Source: Callorhinus ursinus (Eukaryota; Chordata; Mammalia; Carnivora; Otariidae). From it: DNA of 64,000 bases. Position numbers and translations under genes: made by a program. Positions within the stretch are counted from its first letter, which is position 1, and each line of letters starts with the position of its first letter. Location of the stretch: the NCBI RefSeq assembly GCF_003265705.1, contig NW_020313285.1, positions 16,518,302 to 16,582,301 on the forward strand, given 5' to 3'. This document shows positions 20,860 through 55,884 of this stretch, piece after piece. Under the pieces are notes generated by a model. The model searched no databases. It was not told where the DNA came from and saw only the letters and a list, made by a program, of their open reading frames with translations.

Positions 20860-21920
20860 AAAAATAGATAAATTGGGCTACAACAAAATTTAATCCTCTT
20901 GTGCATAAAAGGACATGATCAACAGAGTGAAAAGGCAACCATGGAATGGGAGAAAAGATTTGGAAGTCATATATCTGATAAGCAGTTTATATCCAGAATA
21001 TAGAAAGAACTCCTACAACTCAACAACAACGAAAACAAACAGTGCAATATAAAAATGGGCAAAAACTTCATAGACCTTTCTCCAAAGAAAAGACACAAAT
21101 GGCCAATAAGCACATAACATGATGCCGAACAACACTAATCATCAAGTAAACACAAATCATAACCACAATAAGATATCATCTTGTACCCATTAGGATGGCT
21201 ACAACTTTAGAAAAAATAGAAAATAACACGTGTTGGTGAGGATGTGTAAAAACTGACACTTTTGTGTGCCGTTGATGGGAATGTAAAATGCTGCAGTCCC
21301 TACAGAAAACAGCATGACGTTTCCTCAAACAATTAAAAATCACATTGCCGTGTGATCCACGCAATCCCGCTTCTTGGTATATACGTAATGGAATTGAAAT
21401 TAGGGACTCGAAGAGATATTTATGTACTCATGTTCATATAACAATATAATTCATGGTGGCCGAAAGATGGAAGCGACCCACGTGTCTATTGACAGATGAA
21501 TGAAAGAACAAACTGTGGTATCTACATACAGTGGACTATTAGTCATCCTTAAAAAGAAAGAAAATTCTGGCATATGCTCCGGCACAGGTGAACCTTGAGG
21601 ATAGTATGCTTAATGAAACAAGCCGGTCACAAAAGGACAAATACTGTATGATTAAATGAGGTACCTGGAGTGGTCCAGTTCATAGAGACAGACAGTAGAA
21701 GGATGGTTGCTAGGTGCTGGGGGGAGGGGGGATGTGGGCAGTTATTGTTTAATGGGGACAGATTCAGTTTTGCAACATCAAAAGAGTTCTGGAGATGGAT
21801 GGTGGTGACGGTTGTACAATGCTATGAATATACTTAATGACACTCACCTGCACTCCTAAACATGGTTAGGATGATAAATTTTAGGTCATGTGTATTTTAC
21901 TACAATAAAAAATTTTTAAT
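20860..21920 (+). repeat. L1 3' end
   Basis: End of L1 ORF2 and 3'UTR (tags atggccaataagcacat, acccattaggatggctac and gatgggaatgtaaaatg), ending in an A-rich tail. No intact frame. Confidence 0.8.
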
Positions 21921-22039
21921 TAAAATGAAGTAGAACTCTTAATTTTCTACGCCCCCACCCCACCCAATTTCCTCATTCTAAAAACCGGCACCAAGTTGCT
22001 TAGGCTAAAAACCCAGGATTTATCCTTCGTTTCCTTCCC

Positions 22040-22870
22040 TCTCGCCTATATCCAATAATAAGTCATGTCACCTTTTGCTTCTGAAATATATTTTGAATTC
22101 ACCCATTCATCTCTTCTACAGATACTGTTGTACCTCAGGCCGTCATATGCTCTGGTCTGTGATGTTGAAATAGTTTCCTAACCAGTTGCCTTGTTTTCCA
22201 TTCTTGCCCTCTCCAGTCAATTCGCATAGCAGCCAGAGTGCTCTGTTTAGGGTAGAAATCACACCTTAACCTTTCTCCACTTAAAAGTACTCTGATAGTT
22301 TCTCACTGCTCCTAGAAAAAAATTCAATCTCCTTGCCACTGCTTACAGGGTGCTCGAAGATCTGGTGTCCATACGTGCTGGCCTCCCGCCAACATCTGTG
22401 ACCTTATGTCCCATCACTGTTCACTTTGATCACTGTGTTCCAGTCACGCTGGTCTTCCCTCTGTTGTTCCAACACCCCAAGCATATGCCCTTTCCTTGCA
22501 GACTTCCCATTTGCTGCTCTGCTTGGTACACTCTCTTCCCACATCTTCACATGATAGTGATCCCTGGCATCTCAGCTTAGCTATTGCCTTCTCAGAAAAG
22601 TATTCATTTACCATCCAGTCAGAGGTAGCCACCCACTGATGGTCACGCTTTATACCGCCATCCTCTTTTATCTCTTCTTGGCATTTACCATTATTAGAAA
22701 TTCATATTTGTTGTCACAAGTTTATCATCCGCTTCACCATCCCCCAACTGAAGTGTGAGCTCCATGAGAATAGATACCTTGTTTGTTTCTTCAATTCCCA
22801 GAACCCAGAACACTATTGGGCACATAACTTCCTAGTCAAATATTTGCTGACTGAAGGAAGAAGTAAATAA
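22040..22870 (+). repeat. L2 LINE fragment
   Basis: Typical L2 3' region (tags gtgctcgaagatctgg, tgtgagctccatgagaat and tcaaatatttgctgactgaa). Confidence 0.75.
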
Positions 22871-22898
22871 CATTAATGACCCAATTTTCCTTCTGTGT

Positions 22899-22902
<4 letters not shown>

Positions 22903-22935
<33 letters not shown>
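22903..22935. repeat. (CA)n microsatellite
   Basis: About 16 CA units, no interruption. Confidence 0.95.
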
Positions 22936-22937
<2 letters not shown>

Positions 22938-22965
22938 CAGGCCGTTATATATATGAAGCCTTTCG

Positions 22966-23358
22966 AGAAGGGGTGTCTAGGTAGCTCAGTCAGTTAAGCT
23001 TCCTCTTGATTTCAGCTCAGGTCATAATCTCAGGGTTGTGAGATCAAGCCCCAGGTCATCTCTGTGCTGGGTGTGGAGGCTACTTAAGGTTCTCTGACTC
23101 CCTCTTCCCCTCCCCCTGCTTGTGGGCTCTCTCTCTCAAAAAAAAGGGGGGAGGGCACCTGGGTGGCTCAGTCGGTTAAGCGTCTGCCTTCAGCTCAGGT
23201 CATGATCCCAGGGTCCTGGGATCAAGTCCTGCATCGGGCTCCTTGTTCAGCAGGGAGCCTCCTTCTCCCCTGCCTGCCATTCCACCTGCTCGTGCTTGCT
23301 CTCTGTCTCTCTCTCTCACTCTCTCTGTGTCAAATAAATAAATAAAATATTAAAAAAA
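22966..23358 (+). repeat. Two SINEs in tandem
   Basis: An older diverged SINE (22966-23150) followed at once by a younger full-length copy (23152-23358), both plus strand. Confidence 0.85.
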
Positions 23359-24449
23359 ACTTTTGTGTAAACTGGTATTTCTAACATTAGACATCACCAG
23401 TGTCTTTTCTATCTATGCTAGAATGTGGTAACCAGTCTTTAAAATGCAAGCCGCATATTTGACATTTCATTTTATGTAGGTATACCCTGAAGGGAACAAG
23501 TTTACATTCCTACTCTGGCCCAAAGTGTAACAAAGTATAATTATTTATATGGAATTTTAAAATTGCCTCGTATTTCTTTAAAACCAAACTGTGGGCCTTC
23601 ATATGGGAAATTACACTCATTCAAAGTAAAAGTCTGGACATTGAAGTCTTTAAAAAATTGTTCCAAGTATTTCATCACATACTTTTCCCAGTCTAAGAAT
23701 GTTTCAAGGTTCATTCTCTTCATGGTTAGTTATCTATCTGTCCAAGCCAAAATACACAGGGCTTAAAAGGCAGGACCATATAGCAGCACAAATGCGATTT
23801 CTCTGGCTCTTCTACCTATGCCACCCCAACCTCCTTCAAAGTCAAACTTCTAACCACAGTTGGGCTCATGAATACAGATCATTCTGTCATTATTTTTGAG
23901 GTGTGTCTGCAGTGGACAGCTGGAAAATGACACAAAAGTGCTGCATTCCCACTGACGACAGAAGTCCTTCTATGCCAAGTTCAATTGCACCTGTTCTAGT
24001 GACCCCAAATGCTGATATATGCGTGGGTACTGACATGCCCCTTGGGATGTTGTCTGATGAGGCACATAGACTGTTCTTCCACTCTTGAGTCACACTCTGA
24101 TGTTCTGAGGCCAAGGCAAATAAAGTCTCACAGAGATCTCGGCAAAAATAGCTATTTCAGATTTCACTCAAAGTGCCCTTTCCATAAAATTTGTACATGA
24201 TCTGCAGAATCAGCAGCAGAACCTGGGCAGACCCTCTGAATCATCCTTCACTGTTATGCGGAAGCCTGGACCTCCTCTCTCTTTTCCCAGAGGAGGAGTT
24301 CTTTCTGTGGAGGCTTCCCCTTCTCCGGGCAAGTAAGTGCTGACTTCTTCAGCCCACGTAACCCTAAAAATGTCCAAATCCATGGAGAACACATAGTTCC
24401 TAAGGTGCTTCTTTAGAGTTAATAATCAAAATCAAAATAATAACTATAG

Positions 24450-24650
24450 GTAATATTTTTTTCATACTTAACATGGGCTAGGCACAGAGCTAACCACTAC
24501 CTTCTGGGAAATTGAGGTTTGGAAAGTTTAAAAACTTGTCCAAGCTTACAAGCTAGGACTTGGGGGAGTCAGCAATTGAATGTTGACAGCTATGCCCAGA
24601 GGCCATGCTCTTAACCAATACACTGTATTGTCTCTTATCCTAGCAGTAAT
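24450..24650 (-). repeat. MIR-like SINE
   Basis: Diverged but recognisable: ttgaggtttggaaag, aaacttgtccaagcttac and gccatgctcttaacca. Confidence 0.55.
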
Positions 24651-24759
24651 CATAAGGTTTATAAAATTCTACCCTGTTGAAGAGAAGGTAAAACAAATCG
24701 AGGAGCTATAGATGTGTATTCTTCCTTATTTTAATTTAACATATTGTTTAATAATTTGT

Positions 24760-25450
24760 GTATTAGTTATTTATTGCTGCATAACAAACCACTCCAAAAT
24801 GTAGCTACTTAAAACAACATTTACTACCTCTCTCAATTTCAGAGGGTCAGGAATCTGACTGAGAGCCACTTAGCTGAGTGGTTCTGGTTCAGGGTCTCTC
24901 CTGAGGTTGTGGTCCAGCTGTTGGCTGGGGATGTAGTCATCTGAAGACTCAACTGGTGCCTGGCTGGCTTTGTAGTAGAACATGCAACTCTTGATCTCGG
25001 GGTTGTGAGTTCAAGACCCACGGTGGGTGTAGAGATTACTTAAAAATAAAATCTTAAAAAAAGAGAAGAGAGAGAGAGACTCAACAGATACTGAAGTTGT
25101 CGCTAACAAGCTCCCTCACATGTGGGACAGAGGGCCGCAGTTCCCATTGGTTGTTGAGAGTAGCCTTCATTCCTCGTCTCCACCTGGGCCTCTTAAGGGG
25201 CTACTTACTACATTACAGCTTGATTGTCCAAAAGAGAAAGAAAGGGAGGAGGGAAGAGTGAAGAAACAAAGAGGAAACACTCAAGATGGAAATCTTGTAA
25301 AAGGTAATCTCTGAAGTGATGAAACATTACTTCTGCTCTTTTCTATTGGTCATGGAGACCAATCCTGGTACAAAGTGGGTGGGGCCGACGCAGGATATGA
25401 ATATCAGTAGACAGGGATCACTGGGTATCATCTTGGAGACCAGCTGCCAT
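24760..25450 (+). repeat. Ancient LTR-like or similar repeat, split by a SINE
   Basis: Starts gtattagttatttattgctg and has tags gggtcaggaatctgac and attggtcatggagacca, typical of an old mammalian MaLR-like element; I am not sure of the family. A short plus SINE (24955-25069) is inserted with duplication AGACTCAAC. No coding sequence. Confidence 0.5.
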
Positions 25451-27804
25451 GTCTGCTAGCATTTTAATCCATTTAAACTAGGGTTCTAACCCCGAATCTG
25501 CTATCTGCCATGTAAATCAGTTTTACTTTCTATTATTTATAAAATAGGAACATCCTAAACTCAGAATCTTGAATGTTGGAGGGCCTCAAGTAACTGATTC
25601 TCTAGGAGTCTAAGTTCAATCTCTCTTTTAAAAGAAGCAATTTCAATAATAATAATAATAATAACATTCAGATAGTAATCACTGCCCCACCTAGAACTGG
25701 GAGACACTGCTCTTTCCTCTTTGCTTTGTGCACACGGACAAGCGGTTTTTGACGAAAGGTTTCTTTTCTTAAGATCTCCAACTTCTCCCATAACCTAATG
25801 AATTGTTTTTGAACCCTTTCAGGAGTGTTTTCTGATGTCCAACTGATGTTTCTTAAACTAAGACTTTTTCACATTGTTTGGTCTGGACACAGGTCAGCAT
25901 TCTTCCCATAGAAGCTTTCCTTTATTTTGAAATATTGAAACAATTTTGAGAATTGATACAAGAAACAAGTTTATTTTCAAGAAGCTTGGTTTTCCTTTTC
26001 AGTTAGTTCCAGAAAAGGACTGTTACTTGAGATAAGATTTTAGAAAGGATTAAGTGTATTTCTGAAGGCATAGTCAGCCATCTTCTGAGGGCAGGAATAT
26101 TGAACAGTAAGTATAAACAAAATGACTAATACCTGTGTTAACATTTTTATCTTAATTTTTTAAAAATTCTATTATATTTTAAGGAAATGTTTATATTTCC
26201 CTGCGTAAAACATGCTGGCTTGCCCTTCTTTATTTTTACTTTCAATTTAGAATATTATCACTATTAAATAGTATTTATCCAATAGATCACATTTAAAAAT
26301 GTACATTTAGCTCTCCATCACTAAACCACTGTTATTACAAAGAGGAATATGCTGCAATGTTCAATTTGGCAGCCCTCATTCTTGAAGGCTTTGTAACAGT
26401 GCTGTCCAAGAATATAGCCACTAAAGCTACATGCGGCTACAGAGCACTTAAAATGTGGTTAATACAAACTGAAATGTGCTATAAAATATAAGCTGGATTC
26501 TTAAGATTAGTGGAAATGAAAAGGATGTAAGACTAATGATTTTTTACATTAGAATGTAAACTATCTCAATCATTTCTATATTGATTACATGATGAAATGA
26601 TAATGTTGGATATATTGGATTAAATATATTAACATTAATTTCATCCATTCCTCTTTACTTTCTTAACATATAGGGTTGCCAGATAAAAATACAGGACACC
26701 CAGTTACATCTGAATGTCCCGTGTCCCTGCTTATGTTTTAATACTACAAAATTACTCCTTAACTGAAATTTACATTTTAACTGGGTTTTTTATATTTTTA
26801 TATTTTTATTTGCTAAATCTGGTAACTTTTAATATGACTACTAGAAAAAATTAAATTACAAATGTATTCTCTTGGACAGTGAGGCTTTAGAATTATCTAG
26901 TTTTTTTGTTTTGGTTTTGTTTTACCAACTATTGAGTTAACTGTGCAGAAATGCCTAATCTGAGGGAAACATTTAATCCTAGAGTGGAATCGACAATACT
27001 CTTGAAGTTACATTTTTACATTTGTTTTAACAAGTTAAAGGCCAACAAATGGGATTTGTCGCTGACCAAAGTATGGAAAGCGCATTTGGATGAGAATTAA
27101 AAAATCAATGCTCCCAGCTTCTCCATTGGGGTAGTTAATGGTTCCGGTTTCAAAATAATCCCCGCGACTCTCAAAAGGATGGGTGGTGTCGAGGGCAGCT
27201 AATTGGCAGTGAGACTCTGGGCCAGTCTCTCAGTAAAAAGTTGGCCGGGGGGGGGGGGGGACGGTATTTTTAATACTTGAGCCTCGCACCCCGCTCTTCC
27301 ACACGTCCCCTCCCCTGGCTCCGCGCTGGGCCAGCGACCTTGGCCTCAGACGCCGGGGCTCCGAGTCTCGCTGCCTTCCTCAGCCGAGCCAGGGCTACCT
27401 AGGCTGCAAGCTGGAGGCTGGGCTCCCCGAGGATCGTCCAGAGCCGGCCAGATCCCGCGCCAGCTGCTCCGCGCGAGCCCCAGGTGCGCTCCGCGGCCCC
27501 GGGCCTGCCCCCCTCCACCCGCCGTCACGCACAGCCCCGCCCCCCGTCCCCCGATGGCAAGCGCAGCCCAGTCCCAGAGCCCGCCCCGGCCTTGAGCTCT
27601 ATGTAACGCCGGTCGCTGGGGCGGCGGGAGCTCGTGAGCCTGCTCTAAAGTTAGAAGATATTTCGGCAGTCCTGCGTTCGGTCGCAAGGCGAGGGCCCGG
27701 CGCGCACGCGCACGCGCACGCTCACGCCCCGCCTCTGCCCCCGCCCCCGCGCGGCGCTGCGTCCTTCGACCCCGGGCGGCGCGCCGCGGGCAGCTGAAAG
27801 CGGC

Positions 27805-51049
<23,245 letters not shown>

Positions 51050-51932
51050 CACAACCTCCAGTGGGTGAGGTGAGGAGGGAAGACTGTCCTGTCAGAAGCA
51101 CTTGTGTAGACACTGAGTCCTTCAGCGGGGGTGGGGGGGTGGGGGTCTCTGCTGTTCATCATGTTGCCCCTTTGTCTGACTTGCTCCTGGCTGGACAGCC
51201 GGACTCGGGCCACCTGTACTCCTGGCACACAACCTTCCCTCCAGACCAACAACGGGAGATACGCCCTGACGTACGGACTTGGTGGATGGTGGATGGGCGC
51301 TTCCTAAGAAGTTAACTGTTCACCAGGACCTGTGAGGCCTGGAAGAATAGGAGAGGCACCTGCTAAACTTACATGTTAATTTCAGACCTCCTGAGAAGAC
51401 TGGAGGTCTCAGCTCCCTGCCTAACCTTCTCCCCCTTTCCCTCTCATGGTGCACTTTAGAGGAAAAGACAGAATCGCACAGGGAGTTTGATTTCTCACAC
51501 TTTCTTAGTCACAGGGCACATTAACTGGGATTGTTGCTTCCCCAGGCAGGAGAGCACAGATCTGCGGAAACCTAAAGGTAATTACTGTGGAGGGAACCGA
51601 GCAGGTTCAGAACAAGGGCAAGTGCACTGATTTGTGAGCACTTAGACCACTCAGTGTGAATACTGGGTAGACTTGTTTACATCTGATCCAAGCACTGGGC
51701 TTGTTCAGGCCCATACAGATGCATCACCGAGTCTCCTCTTCTCGTTTTCCACCGTGGTGTAAATCCCATCGTCTAGCTACTGTGGTTTCTGATGTATGGC
51801 TTAAAGGAAGTCTGTCAGTGAGAAAGAGAGACAAGCAAACTCATCTCTTCTTTCAAAACTATAACGTAGAATTTATTGTGTTTTGTTTGTTTGTTGTTGT
51901 GTCTTTTTCTGCTTAAGTTATTTGCCCTTCAG

Positions 51933-51938
51933 AATAAA
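51933..51938 (+). terminator. SLC22A5: Possible upstream polyadenylation signal of SLC22A5
   Basis: AATAAA about 885 nt after the stop codon, followed by T-rich and TG-rich sequence (gtctttgtgtttttgtg near 51970-51990). It could give a shorter 3'UTR; usage cannot be judged from sequence. Confidence 0.4.
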
Positions 51939-52339
51939 TTTAGGAAGGGCTGGTTTCCAGCCTCCTGGTCTGTGTCTTTGTGTTTTTGTGTTTTTCAACC
52001 CAGGATCCCTCTGGCGAAGGTGTGCAGTTGCTGTTCGTGCAAGGCCTTATCAGCCTTAGCCACTAGCACCTTCTCTGAGTGCCAACAATGCCGTCATTGT
52101 CTGTGCTTCTTTTGTGATACCTAATCATGGGAAAAAATTACAGAGAAAAAAGTCAAATTGTGTTCACAGTCTTTCAGCGTTGCTCACTTCAGTCGTGTCA
52201 CATTGGGAGATATTTTGTGTTCGGTGTAACTGTCTTTTATGATTATGTTACCATGGTACTCCTAAAGCATATGCCTCACCAGGATAAAAACCGTATTTTG
52301 CGAAAACTCCTGAAGTGCCTTGGGAAATGAAGATGTTTT

Positions 52340-52349
52340 AATAAATAAA
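52340..52349 (+). terminator. SLC22A5: Main polyadenylation signal of SLC22A5
   Basis: Two overlapping AATAAA hexamers (52340-52345 and 52344-52349) about 1.29 kb after the stop codon, where the human gene also ends. Cleavage is expected near 52365. Confidence 0.75.
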
Positions 52350-54115
52350 ATGATTTTTTAAATAATAGCAACTGCCTACCACCTTTGTTTCCACAATTTG
52401 GTGAGTCAGGCCACACCGTCACCTGACTTTGGTCTATGTCAGCTTGGGCTAATTTTAGCCGTGATTGGTGCTTAGTGCCTAAGGCTCAGATTTAATCCCT
52501 GTGTACTAGAAACCTTCACTCTGTGAATCGACTATGGACAGAGCCAGCCTTCTTACACAAGTGTCTTAGCCTGGGTTCCCCCGAAAGCAGGGCCTCAGGC
52601 CAGCGCTTCTGTGCGGGTAGGTAGTATATTTGGGAACAGGATTCCAGGGAGCCGGAATAAGGATGTGGGGAGGGACAAGGAGAGAGGGAGACCCAACCCA
52701 AGGATGCGCTATCAGTGCTATGGGCACTGCTCCAGCCAGCCAGAACCTCCGAGGAGCCTTAGGAAATGTATCTCAAAACTGATCTGCCTCGTGGGTAAAA
52801 GGGGGAAGCATTTATATGTTGCCCCCCCCTTCCCCATCCATCAAAGGCAGCCTCACAGGGGGTTCCAGGTTGCCCCTGTGTGAGTTCTGAGCCAGGTCTT
52901 CCCTCTGGGTAGAAAGCGGGAGGTGCTCTATCGCAGACCTGAGGTGAGGCACTGTCAGGTTGCACATCAGGGAACATGGTCAAAGCTTGTGTGAACGGGG
53001 TCACTGCAGCCGTGGCTGGAGTAAGTGGTTGGACTGGGAAGACTGTGGTTTGGACACAGTCCACAATAGATGTATATATGAAATGTGCCACAAGGCGATT
53101 TGAGCTAGAACGTACAGATGGACCCGGGTAAAAAGCTCCAGTGTTGGACAGGTAAGTCAAAAGGCCTGTTGCATAATATAACACGCAGCGTCAAACTCAG
53201 GTGGGAAGGAAGGAAGCTCATCTCCTGTAACCCTGTTGGCTTCTCCACTCTCCTCAAACCTGGTTCTGTGCCAGGTTCCTGATTAACTGCCTTCACGGTG
53301 ACTCCAGAATATAAATTACCATCCTGCCTGCCCTTTCTCCTGTTGCACGAATGAACAGTTTCTGAGTTTTCTCTCTTATTCTCAGTGCTACTGATGCCAA
53401 TCATTTGTGGCCTTCTGGGGGCCCAAATCATAATTACCTGAATGCTGAGAGCTCTTCTTTTGGCAAGGCAATAGCCCATGTCACTGCTTCTGGGGCTGAG
53501 CCAAGTACCTGAAAACCCATGCCCTCTGTCTGGACCTGCTGGGTCTGTTTCTATCAGAGCCATGGCTTTGGGAAGACTAACCAAGTTATCCTGACCAGGG
53601 ATCTCCTCTCAGGGCGAGAGGGGTGCATAACCTGTAGTCAGAGGGGTCACTTGTGCTCAGTTGATACCCATCAGAATTAGAAACCAGGCTACCCACAGAA
53701 ATACAAAGGGCAAAGCAAATGAAATGAAGGAACAATTCAGATATAAAAAATATTCAGTGTTCTGCCACAGATAAAGATGAAAGCAAGAGTATACCCTATG
53801 ATCTTTTCCTTTTCCTGGCAACTAGTTCCTCTCTCCCTCAGAGTTCCCTGAACATTCTCATGAATTCCAGAAGGGCTGGTGTTTGCCAAAGAGAATTATT
53901 CTACTTAACACCTAGTTTAAGTGATGGTGAATGAGTTGGGCGGTGGGCCCTGTTTTCTGTCAAGTAGTAAGTCGCCCAACAAATCTTTCCCCTGGGTGTT
54001 TTATCATCTAATTGCTTTTCCTAAAGGGCTTTTAGGCTAACAGAGGCTGGACGCAGCACATTAGCAATACCTTATGTTGTGTGTGCCATTGCTATACAAC
54101 TAACTTGGAAAAATA

Positions 54116-55082
54116 CAGGCCTATCTTGTTTCATTGCACTTCAATTTGTTGTGCTTTTTACCAATTGAAGGTTCAAGATGTTAGCAGAGGAAGTCATGGA
54201 GGATGTGGTGCAAAGAGCAAGAGAACTAGAATTAGGCGTGGAACCCAAAGGTGTGACTCAATTGCTCCCAGCTCGTGGTAGAACTTGAATGGATGAGGAG
54301 CTGCTTCCTGTGGATGAGTAGACAACGTGGTATCTGGAGACGGAAGCTACTCCTGGTGGAGAGGCTGTGACAATTGTTGAAATGACAACAAAAGGATTTA
54401 GAATACAATTTAAACTTAGTTGATTAAGCAGCAGCAGGGTTTGAGAGGATTGACTCCAATTTCAAAAGAAGTTCTGTGGGTGAGATGGTATCAAATAGCA
54501 TCACATGCTACAGAGAGAGCGTATGGGAAGGAGGAGGCATTCAATGCGGCAGACTTCACTGTTGTCCTATTTTAAGAAATTGCCAGTCCCCCAGCCTACG
54601 GCAACCTCCCCACTGATCAACATCTGTCATCAACAGCAAAAAGAGCGCCACTGGCTGAAAGCTCAAAGGATGTTTAGCATTTTTTAGTGACAGAGTATTT
54701 TTAAATTAGGGTGTATACGTTTGTATTTTCCACATATAATTCTATTGCACACTTAATAGACTATAGTGTAAACATAACTTTTTTTTAAAGATTTTATTTA
54801 TTTATTTGACAGAGAGAGATAAGAGAGAGCACAAGCAGGGGGAGTGGCAGGTAGAGGGAGAAGCAGACTCCCTGCCGAGCAGGGAGCCCGATGTGCGGCT
54901 CGATCCCAGCCGATGACCTGAGCCGAAGGCAGATGCTTAACCAACTGAGCCACCCAGGTGCCCCTAAACATAAATTTTACATGCACCAAGAAACCAAAAA
55001 GTTCATTTGACTTGCTTTTTTTGGTGATATTTGCTTTATTGCAGGGGTCTGGACCGAACCTGCAGTATCTCCAATGTATGCC
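54116..55082. mobile_element. Tigger-type (pogo/mariner) DNA transposon remnant
   Basis: The ends CAGGCCTATCTTG (left) and, read backwards, GGCATACATTGGAG (right) resemble Tigger terminal repeats. TA dinucleotides stand on both sides (54114-54115, 55083-55084). Inner sequence resembles Tigger transposase DNA but is deleted and full of stops. A SINE (54781-54964) lies inside, with duplication TAAACATAA. Confidence 0.75.
54781..54964 (-). repeat. SINEC inside the Tigger element
   Basis: Minus-strand SINE, body cagggagcccgatgtgcggc, with a short deletion before cgatgacctgagc. Confidence 0.9.
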
Positions 55083-55665
55083 TATTCCCCTGTTCGCTCG
55101 TTTGATCCTTATACAAATCCTATGAGATCGATAAACGATGCCCAGGATGACAAAGTCAGAGGTTCCTCAGCAGAAGGCACATGTCTTCCTGGAGTCTCAG
55201 ATGGACCCACCCTGGACGGTCTCACCTTGGGAGGAAGGGGCTTAACTCAAGAACGGTTGTGCAAGAAGTTGCCAGAGACACTGGAACATCATCTTTCTGA
55301 TGGGCCAGCCAGGGGGCAGCAGTCAGGCACCTGACGAGTTTTTACCTCAGAAGAAGTCTCACAGGAGAAACTTCTCATGACCGTGTAGAGGTGTGGGCAT
55401 AGACGGTACACATCAAGGACACGGTGCTAAGTGCATGCAGGAGTATGAGTATTTCACAGAGCCAGGCTCCTGAGGAGATCTGAAATATTTAATTATCATG
55501 TAACCTTCGATCCGTTTTGAAAATTCCAAATGTCCTCATAGAACGACGCTCCCTTATACCAATCAAATGAGTATTAAAAACGTACAAACCTATAAAATGT
55601 TTTCACCAACATTAATCAAACAAGCAAGCAGCATGATGTAAAACATACACTTTAAAAATTGGTGA

Positions 55666-55802
55666 GGGGCGCCTGGGTGGCTCAGTTGTTAAGCATCTGC
55701 CTTCAGCTCAGGTCATCTGGGATCGAGTCCCGCATCGGGCTTCTTGCTCGGCAGGGAGTCTGTTTCTCCCTCTACCTGCCGCTCACCCTGCTTGTGCTCA
55801 CG

Positions 55803-55839
<37 letters not shown>

Positions 55840-55884
55840 TTTCTCTCTGTCAAATAAATAAAATCTTGAAAAAATTAAAAATAA
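55666..55884 (+). repeat. SINEC
   Basis: Plus-strand SINE with an expanded CT-rich tract and flanking AAAAATTGGTGA duplication. Confidence 0.92.

Larger units (their letters stand above)
12641..27289. other. SLC22A4-SLC22A5 intergenic region
   Basis: 14.6 kb without a gene that I can support. It holds SINEs, two L1 3' ends, L2 copies, an LTR-like element, microsatellites and one assembly gap, listed separately. Stretches with no recognised element are 12690-13740, 14215-14900, 18040-20220 (apart from a 59-nt L1-like piece) and 25450-27240. The frame at 18741-19271 (176 codons) is C/T-rich, with no motif and no neighbouring exon, and is not called. Confidence 0.7.
51050..52370 (+). other. SLC22A5: SLC22A5 3'UTR
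   Basis: About 1.3 kb, close to my memory of the human 3'UTR length. It contains a G-rich run shortly after the stop (51127-51145), an upstream AATAAA at 51933 and the main overlapping signals at 52340 and 52344. No SINE or L1 interrupts it. The 3' end is inferred from the signals. Confidence 0.8.

Noticed and set aside
22903..22935. CRISPR-like or other regular array
   Set aside because: Simple CA microsatellite; no spacer-repeat structure occurs in the window and none is expected in a mammal.
27654..27664. Heat-shock-element-like GAA...TTC in the SLC22A5 promoter
   Set aside because: The two half-sites are 5 nt apart instead of 2 and there is no third unit; a functional element cannot be claimed, though one is reported in the human promoter.
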